Shown here piece after piece: positions 15,568-25,607 of a stretch of 64,000 bases of DNA. Origin of the DNA: Phycisphaerales bacterium (lineage in GTDB: Bacteria; Planctomycetota; Phycisphaerae; Phycisphaerales; SM1A02); assembly GCA_029260575.1 (NCBI GenBank), contig JAJDDB010000027.1, positions 498,501-562,500 of the forward strand, given 5' to 3'. The notes under the pieces were generated by a model, which was not told the DNA's origin, did no database searches, and was given only the letters and a program-made list of their open reading frames with translations. Position 1 is the first letter of the stretch. Each line of letters starts with the position of its first letter. The position numbers and the translations under genes are program-made.

Positions 15568-16734
15568 GTGGCGGATGGATCACTGAACAAGACAGCGGCA
15601 ACGATCGGCTGGGGCGTGTACTGCGCGTGCAGTTGGACGTGGTGCATCGGTATGTACCTGCCGATCATCATGTTGCATCGTTACGGCTGGCCGGGGTTTC
15701 TCGTCTTTGCGATTCCCAACGTGCTCGGCTGCGCTGCGATGGGATACATCGTCCGGACCCGGCAGCGGAGCGAAGCGATGATCGCACGCCATCGGCCGAT
15801 GATGATCGTGTTTTCAATCATAACCATTGCGTATCACATGTTCTTCATCGGCATGTTGACCATGCGACTGGGCGACGGCGCTGCGACGATCAATCTCGTG
15901 CCGGCGATTGCGCTCGCAGCAGTAGTCTTCCTGGCAGGTTTGGCAGTGAGCGCGATTCCGCTGCGCGTGTGGCCGTGGGTTGCGGTACTAGTATATGGCG
16001 TGTCGCTCACCACGCTGGGCATGATCGGTGTGGAACCGCTTGCGTTGTTGTCATGGTCAGGTGCGCAGCCGCTGCTTGATGTCATCTGGCTGGGGCCGGC
16101 GATCGTGTTCGGCTTCCTGTTATGTCCGTATCTGGACCTGACCTTTCACCGTGCGGTACAGGAAACACCGAGCCGGCATAGCTTTGGCGTGTTCGGCGTA
16201 ACGTTTACGGTCATGTTGGTCTTGACAGCGGCATATCACACACTTGGAAATGAATCTATCAACACTATGTTCGGTGAAGGCGCAATAGCCGGGCGCTTTC
16301 TTGTCGCGCATCTGCTCGCGCAGACAATTTTCACGATTGGCGTACACTGCCGAGAACTGCGCGTACAGCAGAAGTTTGGGTTGATGTTGCGGCGTTGCGG
16401 CGTTCTCATGCTGCCGATGCTTGGAGTTCTGCCGGTCGTTGGGGGCGCGTTGTTGCACTGGTCATACGCTGTCAACGAAGCGATGTACCTGCGCTGGCTG
16501 GTGTTTTACGGATTGATATTCCCCGCGTACGTGCTTGTTTTCATCGGACCGTGGCGGGCGAAACGATTGACCGCGACGAATCTCGGACAGCTTACGGTCG
16601 CGCTTATCGCGTTTGTTCCGCTGTATGAACTTGGGTTCATTCATCATTGGACTGCCGCGGTGTTGCCGCCGATGTTGTTGTTAATACTGGCAGTGGTGGT
16701 GACGCCGGGAACCGCGGATACGACCCCGAAATAA
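15568..16734 (+). CDS. Polytopic membrane protein of unknown function
   Basis: 388 residues with roughly 11-12 hydrophobic segments spread over the whole length. The N-terminus (GWGVYCACSWTWCIGMYLPIIMLHRYG) loosely resembles solute:sodium symporters, but I see no sodium-site signature and do not assign a transporter family. Conserved-looking polar spots in the membrane (YHMFF, YHTLG, VHCRELR) could bind a cofactor. The GTG start at 15568 lacks a ribosome site and is uncertain. It converges with secA across a strong hairpin. Confidence 0.6.
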   Translation: MADGSLNKTAATIGWGVYCACSWTWCIGMYLPIIMLHRYGWPGFLVFAIPNVLGCAAMGYIVRTRQRSEAMIARHRPMMIVFSIITIAYHMFFIGMLTMRLGDGAATINLVPAIALAAVVFLAGLAVSAIPLRVWPWVAVLVYGVSLTTLGMIGVEPLALLSWSGAQPLLDVIWLGPAIVFGFLLCPYLDLTFHRAVQETPSRHSFGVFGVTFTVMLVLTAAYHTLGNESINTMFGEGAIAGRFLVAHLLAQTIFTIGVHCRELRVQQKFGLMLRRCGVLMLPMLGVLPVVGGALLHWSYAVNEAMYLRWLVFYGLIFPAYVLVFIGPWRAKRLTATNLGQLTVALIAFVPLYELGFIHHWTAAVLPPMLLLILAVVVTPGTADTTPK

Positions 16735-16785
16735 AAATGCCGCTTGCGGAGTAGCACGTTCGCGTTGTGCTACGCCGCAAGCGGC
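16735..16785 (-). terminator. Terminator hairpin between a membrane gene and secA
   Basis: GCCGCTTGCGG (16739-16749) plus GTAGCAC (16751-16757) pair perfectly with GTGCTAC (16767-16773) plus CCGCAAGCGGC (16775-16785). On the minus strand the stem is followed by ATTTTTATTT, so it terminates secA. It may also slow the converging plus-strand transcript, though that side lacks a T tract. Confidence 0.85.
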
Positions 16786-16815
16786 AGCTGTCATATCTCT
16801 CCAACAAACGTTTTC

Positions 16816-19800
16816 CTACGTGCGTTTGCCACAACACTGTTTATATTTCTTGCCGGACTCGCATGGGCAGGGTTCGTTGCGACCGACGGTCGGTGCTGTG
16901 CGGACCGGTTGGCGCTTCGTCTGCGTGGCTGATGTACCTGCGCGCTCAGCTTGTTCAATATCGCGCTGTTGTTGTGCGGTGCCTGCGCTGGCAGCAGCTG
17001 CGGCTGCGGCTACGGCCGGCTGTGCTGCCTGCACCGGACGGCGCTCGGGCTGGGGCTGCTGCGCGCCACCATCGCCCTCGGCCGGCGGTTGTTGCGGCGG
17101 GCGCTGCTGCGGTGCGCGCACCTGCGGGGTGAGTTTCACCTTGAAAATCAGGTCAGTCAGCTTGTCGCGGATGGATTCCTTCATTTCTTCGAACAGGCGC
17201 GCACCTTCGCGTTTGAATTCGATGCGCGGGTCGCGCTGACTGAATGAACGGAAGCCGATCGATTCGCGCACCTGGTCCATTGCGTGCAGGTGATCCTTCC
17301 ACGCCTGGTCGATGATCTGCAACAAGACCCAGCGCTCGAACTGCGTGACTTCAGAACGCATGACGTTGCGAATCTTTTCTTCAGCGACCGACTTGGGATC
17401 GTCTTCAGCTCGCTCGCGTTCTTCTTCGGTAAGTTCAGCAGCCATCTCCTCACGGAACCATTCATTGAGTTTGTCCGGCGTTGTGCCGACTCGCACTGCC
17501 TGATGGGCCCGTTCTTCAATGCGGCTGTCATCCCACTTCTTCGCTTCTTCGAGCAGAATCGCTTTCAACTCCGCAGGATTCGTCGATGGCAGCGCGTTGG
17601 GGCTCCAACTCAATTCGTACCGCGATCGCACCCATCGACAGAAGTTCGTCAGCGCGAGCTGCGGGTTCTGCTGCATCGTGGCCGTGGTCATGTCAATAAT
17701 GAAATCTATCGGATACGTTTCCTCACGCTTGCGATATGCCGTGCGCGCCTCGTCCCGCATGCGATCGGCTGCGGTTTCAAGTTCCTCCAGGCCGACAAAC
17801 TTCTCGACCTCGATCTCGATTTCCATCTTGTTCTTTGCCCATTGCGCAAGTTCGTTCGGGCCGTAATTGGGAACGAGAAATTGATCGAGTGGGGAAAGAT
17901 CGGTGACATCGATCATTGCTTCAGCGGCCACTTCAAGCCGCCGGCGAATGTCAATCGGCTGCATGTCAACAAGTTCAGACACATTCAGGTTGGCGTTGAA
18001 GTGCGCGGCACCCCAGTCGACAAGACCCTTGAAGTCCCATTCGGATCGATCGAGATCTTCGGGCAGGTACTCGCCGAGCGTGACAGCGATCACCGAAGAT
18101 GCTTCTTCCTTGGCGTCAATCGTGACGAACCGGTGTAAATCAACGCGATCACCGATCTTGCTGCGCAGTCGTTCCGGGTCGATCGTGACATTGACGTTTT
18201 CACGAATCCATTCCGCAACACATCGAGCGACATAATCCTTGTGCAGATAGGTGTACACAGCATCTTCCACTGCGTCGTCAAGGTTGTCGAAAATGGTTTC
18301 GGTAATGCCGCGCCCTTCCAGAATGTCCTGCCGCATGCCGTAGAACTCATGACGCTGATGGTCCATGACTTCGTCGTATTCGAGAATGTTCTTGCGAATG
18401 AGGAAGTCTCGCTCTTCACCTTTGCGCTGGGCTCGGCCGACGGCTTTGGTCAGCATCGGATGTTCAATCGCATCGCCTTCCTTCATGCCGAGCTTGCTGA
18501 GCACATTGAGCGTGGTGTTGCCGGCAAACATCTTCATCAGGTCGTCTTCCAATGACAGGAAGAACCGACTTGAGCCGTTGTCACCCTGTCGGCCGGATCG
18601 ACCGCGCAACTGGTTGTCGATGCGCCGAGATTGATGGCGTTCGGTTCCAACGACGTGCAGGCCGCCGATGTCTTCGACGCTCTTGAACATGCGCAGCCGA
18701 TGCATGAGACAGGAACCGCTTGCATCGAGCGCTTCGAGCAGTTTGGCTTCGCTCATGGATTCGGCCTTGGATTCAGTGCCCCAGCAGAACTCCACAAACC
18801 AATGCTGCAGCAGCGCATTGCGTATGTCCACATCGGACATCGGTTCGACTTCGTTCTTGCGCAGGCCGAGTTCCTTGGGCGCGATGTGCCGATAGATCCT
18901 GGCGATGATCTCGTCCTCGGGCATGTCGGCTGTGACATCACGAGGGCAGATCCCCCGCCGCTTCCAGTGGTCGATGAGATCGGCAGGCGAGACGGAAGCG
19001 AGTTTGATGTCGGTGCCGCGGCCGGCCATGTTTGTGGCAATCATCACCGCGCCGAGTTGGCCGGCATGAGCGACGATGTCCGCTTCACGTTCGTGCTGCT
19101 TAGCGTTGAGCACTTCGTGCTTGATGTTGTACGTGCGCGTCAACATCTGGCTGAGCTGTTCGGAGTTTTCAACGCTGGTGGTGCCGACGAGCACCGGCCG
19201 ACCAATGTCGTGCTGGCGTTTGATCTCGTCGACAATTGCATCCCACTTGTCCTTAATCGCAATGAAGACCAGATCGTTGCGGTCGTCGCGGACGACGGGA
19301 ACATTTGTGGGAATGACAATGACATCGAGCTTGTAAATCTCGTAGAACTCGGTGGCTTCGGTATCGGCGGTGCCTGTCATACCCGCAAGCTTGTCGTACA
19401 GCTTGAAAAAGTTCTGGATGGTGATGGTCGCCATGGTTTGCGTTTCTTCCTTGATAGGAACGCCTTCCTTGGCTTCGACGGCCTGGTGCAGACCGTCGGA
19501 CCATTGCCGGCCGACCATTTTTCGGCCGGTGTTCTGGTCAACGATGACAACGGTCTGCTTTCCATCTTCACCGGGCGCGACGACGTAGTCACGATCGCGC
19601 TGATAGACAGCATGGGCGCGTATGGCGTTTTCCAACAGGTGCGGAATGTCCATATTCTCGCCGACGTAAAACGAACCGACGCCTGCTTCTTTCTGTGCGA
19701 GCGCAACGCCCTCATGGGTGATGTTGGCGCGTTTCTTGTCGAGTTCGACTTCGTAGTACTGCTGGAATTTATCGCGTTCGGCTTCAAGCTCGGGGAGATT

Positions 19801-20937
19801 GGCTTTGGCTTGGTCGAGTTTCTGCTTGAGTTCAGGGATTTTGTCTTTGTCGCGGGCGTTGCGAATGTCGCCTTCGATTGAAGAACTTTTCACAAGGCAG
19901 GATTGGACCTTCTGATCGGCTTCATTCCACGGTGCTTGTTTCTCAACAAGGAATCGCGCGAGGCGATCAGCCATTTCGTAACGAGGTTTGGTGTCATGCG
20001 CAAGACCGGAGATGATCAGCGGCGTGCGGGCTTCGTCGATCAATGTCGAGTCCACTTCATCGACGATCGCAAAGTTGCGGTGCTTTTGCACCTGATCGAT
20101 CGGGCGCAGCTTCATGTTGTCGCGCAGATAATCAAATCCGAATTCGCTGGTTGTGCCGTAGACGACATTGCACTGGTAGGCGAGCTGTTTCATTTGCGGC
20201 TGCTGCATGTGCTGCGGATGAATGGCGCCGACAGTGAGGCCGAGCCCGCGAAAGAACGGGAACGTCCAGTCACGGTCACGCTGCACGAGGTAATCGTTAA
20301 CCGTGACGACGTGGACCTGTTTGCCTTGCAGGGAAGCGAGGTAACAGGCAAGCGGCGCGACGATTGTCTTGCCCTCGCCGGTTTTCATTTCAGCGATGCG
20401 GCCTTCATAGAGCACGACAGCACCGATGATCTGTACATCGAACGGCCGGGCCCGAAACGGCGGGCGACTCTTCGGATGCAGCTCGCGCACCGCTTCGTAC
20501 AACCGGTTCGGGATATCGACGAACTGCCACGCGGGCGTGGGTTCTGTGTTGCCGAGGAAATCACCCTCCGGCGGCGCGGGTTCGGTTGCGTCGATTTCCG
20601 CTTTGACCTGTTCGTAGAGCTTCTGGGCATCGGCCGGAAGTGTCGTCGGATCAAAGCCATGTTCGGGGTTGAAGATGTTGCGGATGCCGACGTTTCGGTC
20701 CATTGCCTCACGGGCGATCGCAAAGACCTCGGGAATCAAGTCTTCAGCCTTGGTGCCGTCTTCGATGCGCTTGATGAAGTCATCTTTCTTGGCGCGCAGC
20801 TCAGCGTCGGTGAGTGTGCGGGTTTCTTCTTCGCGTACGGAGACCTGATCGACAACGCGCATGTATCGCTTGACCATGCGCTCATTGCGGGTGCCGAACA
20901 GTTTCTTCATTACGGGACTGACCACTGGAAAGGCCAT
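16816..20937 (-). CDS. secA: SecA, preprotein translocase ATPase (very long form)
   Basis: 1373 residues against about 900 in E. coli. The ATPase motor drives unfolded preproteins through SecYEG. Walker A is MKTGEGKT (184-191), Walker B IVDEVDSTLIDEARTP (291-306); TVNDYLVQRD, GTADTEATEF, MAGRGTDIKL, ERHQSRRIDNQLRGRSGRQGD and EYDEVMDHQR are all present. The C-terminus ends with the zinc motif CPCESGKKYKQCC after an Ala/Gln/Pro-rich linker. Extra length comes from about 75 residues before Walker A, a charged coiled-coil insertion at roughly 340-405, and a long extension in the helical scaffold region. All catalytic motifs are intact. GAGGTGA supports the ATG at 20937. It is followed by its own terminator. 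Confidence 0.96.
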   Translation of the reverse strand: MAFPVVSPVMKKLFGTRNERMVKRYMRVVDQVSVREEETRTLTDAELRAKKDDFIKRIEDGTKAEDLIPEVFAIAREAMDRNVGIRNIFNPEHGFDPTTLPADAQKLYEQVKAEIDATEPAPPEGDFLGNTEPTPAWQFVDIPNRLYEAVRELHPKSRPPFRARPFDVQIIGAVVLYEGRIAEMKTGEGKTIVAPLACYLASLQGKQVHVVTVNDYLVQRDRDWTFPFFRGLGLTVGAIHPQHMQQPQMKQLAYQCNVVYGTTSEFGFDYLRDNMKLRPIDQVQKHRNFAIVDEVDSTLIDEARTPLIISGLAHDTKPRYEMADRLARFLVEKQAPWNEADQKVQSCLVKSSSIEGDIRNARDKDKIPELKQKLDQAKANLPELEAERDKFQQYYEVELDKKRANITHEGVALAQKEAGVGSFYVGENMDIPHLLENAIRAHAVYQRDRDYVVAPGEDGKQTVVIVDQNTGRKMVGRQWSDGLHQAVEAKEGVPIKEETQTMATITIQNFFKLYDKLAGMTGTADTEATEFYEIYKLDVIVIPTNVPVVRDDRNDLVFIAIKDKWDAIVDEIKRQHDIGRPVLVGTTSVENSEQLSQMLTRTYNIKHEVLNAKQHEREADIVAHAGQLGAVMIATNMAGRGTDIKLASVSPADLIDHWKRRGICPRDVTADMPEDEIIARIYRHIAPKELGLRKNEVEPMSDVDIRNALLQHWFVEFCWGTESKAESMSEAKLLEALDASGSCLMHRLRMFKSVEDIGGLHVVGTERHQSRRIDNQLRGRSGRQGDNGSSRFFLSLEDDLMKMFAGNTTLNVLSKLGMKEGDAIEHPMLTKAVGRAQRKGEERDFLIRKNILEYDEVMDHQRHEFYGMRQDILEGRGITETIFDNLDDAVEDAVYTYLHKDYVARCVAEWIRENVNVTIDPERLRSKIGDRVDLHRFVTIDAKEEASSVIAVTLGEYLPEDLDRSEWDFKGLVDWGAAHFNANLNVSELVDMQPIDIRRRLEVAAEAMIDVTDLSPLDQFLVPNYGPNELAQWAKNKMEIEIEVEKFVGLEELETAADRMRDEARTAYRKREETYPIDFIIDMTTATMQQNPQLALTNFCRWVRSRYELSWSPNALPSTNPAELKAILLEEAKKWDDSRIEERAHQAVRVGTTPDKLNEWFREEMAAELTEEERERAEDDPKSVAEEKIRNVMRSEVTQFERWVLLQIIDQAWKDHLHAMDQVRESIGFRSFSQRDPRIEFKREGARLFEEMKESIRDKLTDLIFKVKLTPQVRAPQQRPPQQPPAEGDGGAQQPQPERRPVQAAQPAVAAAAAAASAGTAQQQRDIEQAERAGTSATQTKRQPVRTAPTVGRNEPCPCESGKKYKQCCGKRT

Positions 20938-21068
20938 GTGTCACCTCTTGGTTTCGTGTCGTTTACCGGATGCGCGAAAGTGCGATGATTCGCAGCGCAT
21001 CATGGATTGTTGAATCGTACAGTTCTGCGCACCGGGAAAAACCGCGCGCAGATTCACGTCAGAACGAT

Positions 21069-21443
21069 TCAGAGTGTGGGTGGGGGAAGGTCGAGCAAGC
21101 GCTCGCCGAGCTGGGTGCTGTGCGCGTTCTCAACATCTTCCGGCGGCAGCGCGAACGAACAGACGCGCGAGCCAACCGGCTGTGACGTGCCGGCGATGTC
21201 GAAGGTGCTTGTCGTCTGATCGACGCCGAGCATTTCCTTGGCAGCAGCGACCGCAACAGCAACAGCCCGAACCACGGAAGATTCGCGGATGGCAGGGCGC
21301 GCTTCGTGAAGAACCAGCACCTCGCCAATCGGCACCATTCGGGCAGCCGAGGCGATGGCGAGCAATGCCACGACCGTTGTTGCGGTTGAAGCAAAGCTTG
21401 TTGCCCGGGCGACCGAGCGGGATTTGTTCTGCACGGTTGTCAT
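21069..21443 (-). CDS. Small single-pass protein, hypothetical
   Basis: 124 residues from MTTVQNKSRSVARAT. One hydrophobic segment (about 18-38, TTVVALLAIASAARMV) follows a basic N-terminus, then an Ala/Val-rich helical stretch and a polar tail ending in PPPTL. I recognise no family. The frame is open upstream to 21527, but the shorter start gives a sensible signal-anchor. It lies 131 bp upstream of secA on the same strand. Coding status is moderately supported. Confidence 0.5.
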   Translation of the reverse strand: MTTVQNKSRSVARATSFASTATTVVALLAIASAARMVPIGEVLVLHEARPAIRESSVVRAVAVAVAAAKEMLGVDQTTSTFDIAGTSQPVGSRVCSFALPPEDVENAHSTQLGERLLDLPPPTL

Positions 21444-21605
21444 GTCACGATCAGCGAGGCCAGCGGTGGCCGAGCGGCTGAGATAAGTATCGTCTGCTTG
21501 AGGCCGCAGGACAAGTGTATGGGGCAAACTCGTTGGACCAGCAGTTTGTTGCGAAAACGGTCCAATACCATCTACCCGGCCGGTCCCGGCGTAATATTAT
21601 CGGCA

Positions 21606-24011
21606 ATGAGCGACAACCAGCACAGTACAACTGAATTGCGATTTGACGTACAGGACATGCACTGTGCGAGCTGTGCAGGCGCGGTCCAGAGGGCGATTGA
21701 AACCCATTCCGGGGTCGAATCGGCCACTGTAAACGTCACCGATGGCATGGCACGGGTCGTTGGAAGCGATCTGGATGGCCCTGCGATTGCAGCAACGATC
21801 TCCTCCAAGGGGTATCCGGCTTCGTATATTGAGCAGACAGCCTCGGTGGCCCAGCGGCGCAGTGAAATTGAACTGCGCCAGCAGCGCAATGAACAGCGAT
21901 GGCGATGGCGGGCGATCATCGGCCTGGGGCTGTGGCTGCCGATGGAAATTCTGCATTGGATGACGCATGGGCAGGACCTGACTTGGGTGCCTTGGGTGCT
22001 GCTGGTCGGATCAACGATCGTGATGGCCACCGCCGGTTTCGGGTTCTACGCATCAGCGATCAACGCTGCCCGGCACAAATCGGTGAACATGGACACGTTG
22101 ATCGCAATAGGCGCGACAGCCGCGTACGGGTTTTCGATGGTCGTGTTCATTGCGCATTTCGCAGGACGGTTGACTGAGCAGCCGCTGTACTTTGCCGAGA
22201 GCGCAGCACTTCTGGGGTTGATCAGCCTCGGACACTGGCTGGAAGCGCGCGCCACCGCCAAGGCAGGGTCAGCGGTGCGCGAGTTGCTGGAGTTGCAGCC
22301 GGAGGAGGCGGAAGTCATTGAAGAGCAATTGCCAAGCCGGACAGCCGGACAGCCGGACATTCAAAGCAATGGTGAAGCATCGCATGCGAATACCCAAATG
22401 ATTGCCAGCGGTGAAGTAGCGAAGGGCGATTTGATTCTGATTCGCCCCGGTTCGCGGGTGCCGGTTGATGGCGATGTTGTTGAAGGGCGCAGTGAAGTTG
22501 ACGAAGCGGTTGTGACAGGTGAATCGGTGCCGGTGCTTAAGCAACCCGGTGATGCTGTCGTTGCGGGCGCGATGAATACGACTGGACGGTTGGTTGTGCG
22601 GGCGACGGTTGATGGCAGAAACACAACCATCAGCCGGATTGCGGACATGGTCAGTGCTGCGCAGTCCAGCAAAGCGAACATTCAGAAGCTCGCGGACAAG
22701 ATCGCTTCAATCTTCGTGCCGGTGGTTCTGAGCATCGGCGTTGTGACGTTCCTGAGCTGGTGGCTGATCGTCGGGGACCCTGTAACAGGCATCATTGCAA
22801 CGGTGACGGTGTTGATCATTTCGTGTCCGTGCGCGCTGGGGCTGGCAACGCCGATGGCTGTGATGGTGGGCAGCGGCGCTGCAAGCAAACGCGGCATTCT
22901 TGTGAAATCCGCAATGGCTTTGGAACACGCAGGACGCGCGACGCATGTCGTATTCGACAAGACCGGAACGTTGACGCGCGGGATGCCCGCGCTCACCGAC
23001 ATCACGTTAGCCCCCGTATCTGCCCGGCCAAACGGGTCACCGTTGACTGAAAACGACATCCTTGCGATTGCGGCCGCTGCGGAATCTAACAGCGAACATC
23101 CGATCGCGCGGGCCATTGTCGCTGCAGCGAAGCAGCGCGATCTGTCGATTCCTGAAGCCGATGATTTTCAGGCCCTGCCGGGCGAAGGTGTGCAAGCGAC
23201 AGTCAACGGCAGCGATGTAGTCGTTCGCCTTGATGATGAAGCGACTTGCCGTGTCGAAATTGATGGCGAAACTGTCGCACGGATGATGCTGCGCGATGAG
23301 CTGCGCGTCGATGCAGCGACAACGGTGCAGCAATTACGCAAACGAGGCCTACATGTGAGAATGCTCACCGGCGACCGGCAGGTCATTGCTGCCCAGGTCG
23401 GCGCTGAGCTCGGATTGGAAGAAGCAGCGATCGAAGCCGGCGCGACGCCGGACTCGAAAGTGCAGTTCGTGCGCACTTTGGCGAAACAGCAAACTAATAA
23501 CATCGACAATGTTGTCGTGATGGTTGGTGATGGCATCAACGATGCAGCAGCACTGGCAGAGGCTGATCTCGGTCTTGCGATGGCGTCAGGAACGAACATT
23601 GCCATCGAATCTGCAGGCGTCGTGATTCCGGGCGACCGTGTGACGGCTGTGGCGGAAACCGTCGATATCGCCCGCAAGACGCTTCGCACCATCAAGCAGA
23701 ACCTGTTCTTTGCGTTCTTTTATAACGCAGCCGCGATACCGGCAGCTGCATTCGGGCTGCTGGGCTTATATGGCCCGCTGATCGGCGCTGCGGCTATGGG
23801 GTTTAGTGATGTGACGGTGATCGGCAATGCGCTGCGATTGAAGGCGAAACTGACTCGAGACTGGCGAACTGCAATGGCTGAAGGGGATGCTGCAGGAGCC
23901 GGCAACGGCTCAGGAAATGCCGATTCGGGATCCATGTCCCGCAGAGTCGGTAAAACAACAACAGATGTAGTGAATCAGCCGAATGATTCATTGACAGGGG
24001 CAGCGTCCTGA
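21606..24011 (+). CDS. copA: Copper-exporting P1B-type ATPase
   Basis: 801 residues. One N-terminal HMA domain with DMHCASC (Cys20, Cys23), the Cu(I)-binding CxxC. Membrane helices carry the CPC motif SCPCALGLATP (407-409). Phosphorylation site DKTGTLT (Asp451), SNSEHPIARAI (the P1B HP motif), and GDGINDAAALAEADLGLAM are intact. TM7 has the expected FYN. In the last helix the usual MxxSS reads MGFSDV, with Asp at one conserved Ser position, which could affect the transport site. It pumps Cu(I) (or Ag(I)) from the cytoplasm. The ATG at 21606 starts just before the HMA; the frame is open upstream to 21498. Confidence 0.93.
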   Translation: MSDNQHSTTELRFDVQDMHCASCAGAVQRAIETHSGVESATVNVTDGMARVVGSDLDGPAIAATISSKGYPASYIEQTASVAQRRSEIELRQQRNEQRWRWRAIIGLGLWLPMEILHWMTHGQDLTWVPWVLLVGSTIVMATAGFGFYASAINAARHKSVNMDTLIAIGATAAYGFSMVVFIAHFAGRLTEQPLYFAESAALLGLISLGHWLEARATAKAGSAVRELLELQPEEAEVIEEQLPSRTAGQPDIQSNGEASHANTQMIASGEVAKGDLILIRPGSRVPVDGDVVEGRSEVDEAVVTGESVPVLKQPGDAVVAGAMNTTGRLVVRATVDGRNTTISRIADMVSAAQSSKANIQKLADKIASIFVPVVLSIGVVTFLSWWLIVGDPVTGIIATVTVLIISCPCALGLATPMAVMVGSGAASKRGILVKSAMALEHAGRATHVVFDKTGTLTRGMPALTDITLAPVSARPNGSPLTENDILAIAAAAESNSEHPIARAIVAAAKQRDLSIPEADDFQALPGEGVQATVNGSDVVVRLDDEATCRVEIDGETVARMMLRDELRVDAATTVQQLRKRGLHVRMLTGDRQVIAAQVGAELGLEEAAIEAGATPDSKVQFVRTLAKQQTNNIDNVVVMVGDGINDAAALAEADLGLAMASGTNIAIESAGVVIPGDRVTAVAETVDIARKTLRTIKQNLFFAFFYNAAAIPAAAFGLLGLYGPLIGAAAMGFSDVTVIGNALRLKAKLTRDWRTAMAEGDAAGAGNGSGNADSGSMSRRVGKTTTDVVNQPNDSLTGAAS

Positions 24012-24082
24012 CGGAGTCTCAGTAGGGTGGGCGACGTCGGCAACGTCGTCGAACCGCATTGCCACGCCGATTGGAGCACGCC

Positions 24083-25579
24083 ATGGCCCGAGGCGCACTC
24101 AAGCCGCTTCACGAATCTGACTTCGAGTATTGGTCAACGCATCACCTTCTGAACCGGGCCGGCTTCGGCGGCACGCCCGGCCAGGTGCGGGCGCTCACCA
24201 ATATGGGACTTGAAAATGCAGTCGATTATATTGTCGACTACCAGGGCGTTTCGATGGCCGCAGTCGAGGCGGACCGGTTCGACGAGGACATCATGCGGCC
24301 GCGCTCTGATGCAGAGCGCAACGAGATTGCCATGGCCCGGCAAGCCGGAAACGAGGCGGTTGTAGAACGATTGCGGCTGCAGCGGCAGGCAGCCCAGCGT
24401 GCAGACCGCCAGCAGATGCGCGAGATTCAGATCTGGTGGCTGGCGCGGATGATTGAAACCCCGCGGCCTTTGGAAGAAAAACTCACGTTGTTCTGGCATG
24501 GCCATTTTGCGACCAGCTACCGCAAGATCGAAGACAGCTATCACATGTTCCGGCAGAACCAGATGTTCCGGGCCGGTGCAACAGGCAGTTTCAAAGCGCT
24601 GGCGCACGACATCATCCGCGATCCGGCGATGCTGAAGTATCTGGACAACAACCGCAATGTGCGGCGCAGCCCCAACGAAAACCTTGCCCGCGAGCTGATG
24701 GAGCTCTTCACACTCGGTGAAGGCAATGCCTACACTGAGCAGGACATCAAGGAAGGCGCCCGCGCGCTGACGGGTTACACCTATGACGACAACAATTTCG
24801 TCTTTGCTGAGCGCGCGCATGACTCCGGACCGAAACGCATTCTCGGAAAGATCGGGAACTACAACGGTGAAGACTTCGTCAACATCATTTTGACCAAGCG
24901 GGCGTGCAGTGAATTCCTGTGTCTGAAGCTGTACCGGTTTTTTGTCAACGACATGCCCGGCGAACCGACGGGGGCGGCTCGAAAGTTCATCATCGAACTT
25001 GCGAAGTTGTTCCGCGATACGAATTACAGCATCAAGGCAGTGTTGAAAACGATGTTCACAAGTGCGCACTTCTATGAGCAAGAGAACGTTGCGTCGATGA
25101 TAAAAAGCCCGATTCAGTTGATTATTGAAGCGATTCGATCGCTGCGCACGCCGACGCGGAATCTTGCTGCGCTGGTCGGCGCTGGTGATCTGATGGGGCA
25201 GAACATTTTCTACCCGCCTTCGGTCAAGGGTTGGCCGGGTGGGCGGACATGGATCAACACATCCACGTTGTTTGTGCGGCAGAATCTGCTGGTGTACCTG
25301 CTGACAGGTCGGCGTCCGGATGCGTATCCGTGGGAAAAAGACGGCTCGAACTACGATGCGATGCACCTTATAGAGCATCTTCGCGATGAAACAGGCGCGA
25401 TCGATGTCGAGCAGGCGGTTGTATACCTGCTGCGGTTTACGCTCGGCCGTGAGCCACACCGAACTCGTGTCGATGAATTGAAGAACTTTGTAAAGACCCA
25501 CGGCAATGAAATCAATAACACGCTGCTGGTGGCGCTGTTGTCGTTGATTACCGCAATGCCGGAGTATCAATTGTGTTAG
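24083..25579 (+). CDS. DUF1800 family protein
   Basis: 498 residues. Family features: HHLLNRAGFGGTPGQVRAL near the N-terminus, EKLTLFWHGHFATSYRK, DPAMLKYLDNNRN, NENLARELMELFTLGEGNAYTEQDI, and PPSVKGWPGGRTWINTSTLFVRQNLL near the C-terminus. DUF1800 proteins occur next to DUF1501 proteins in many Planctomycetes and Proteobacteria; their biochemical role is not established. No signal peptide is evident. TGGAG lies about 7 nt before the ATG at 24083. The DUF1501 gene follows after 28 bp. Confidence 0.9.
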   Translation: MARGALKPLHESDFEYWSTHHLLNRAGFGGTPGQVRALTNMGLENAVDYIVDYQGVSMAAVEADRFDEDIMRPRSDAERNEIAMARQAGNEAVVERLRLQRQAAQRADRQQMREIQIWWLARMIETPRPLEEKLTLFWHGHFATSYRKIEDSYHMFRQNQMFRAGATGSFKALAHDIIRDPAMLKYLDNNRNVRRSPNENLARELMELFTLGEGNAYTEQDIKEGARALTGYTYDDNNFVFAERAHDSGPKRILGKIGNYNGEDFVNIILTKRACSEFLCLKLYRFFVNDMPGEPTGAARKFIIELAKLFRDTNYSIKAVLKTMFTSAHFYEQENVASMIKSPIQLIIEAIRSLRTPTRNLAALVGAGDLMGQNIFYPPSVKGWPGGRTWINTSTLFVRQNLLVYLLTGRRPDAYPWEKDGSNYDAMHLIEHLRDETGAIDVEQAVVYLLRFTLGREPHRTRVDELKNFVKTHGNEINNTLLVALLSLITAMPEYQLC

Positions 25580-25607
25580 TCGGCGGTGCGATTCGCCTGA
25601 GGATTGA

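Noticed and set aside
18631-19881. 416-codon plus-strand frame inside secA
   Set aside because: It is antisense to conserved SecA sequence and has no family features; a by-product of GC-rich codon bias.
21465-21481. tRNA-Ser/Leu-like D-arm sequence (GGTGGCCGAGCGGCTGA)
   Set aside because: There is no T-arm motif, no matching acceptor stem and no plausible anticodon arm within 90 nt.
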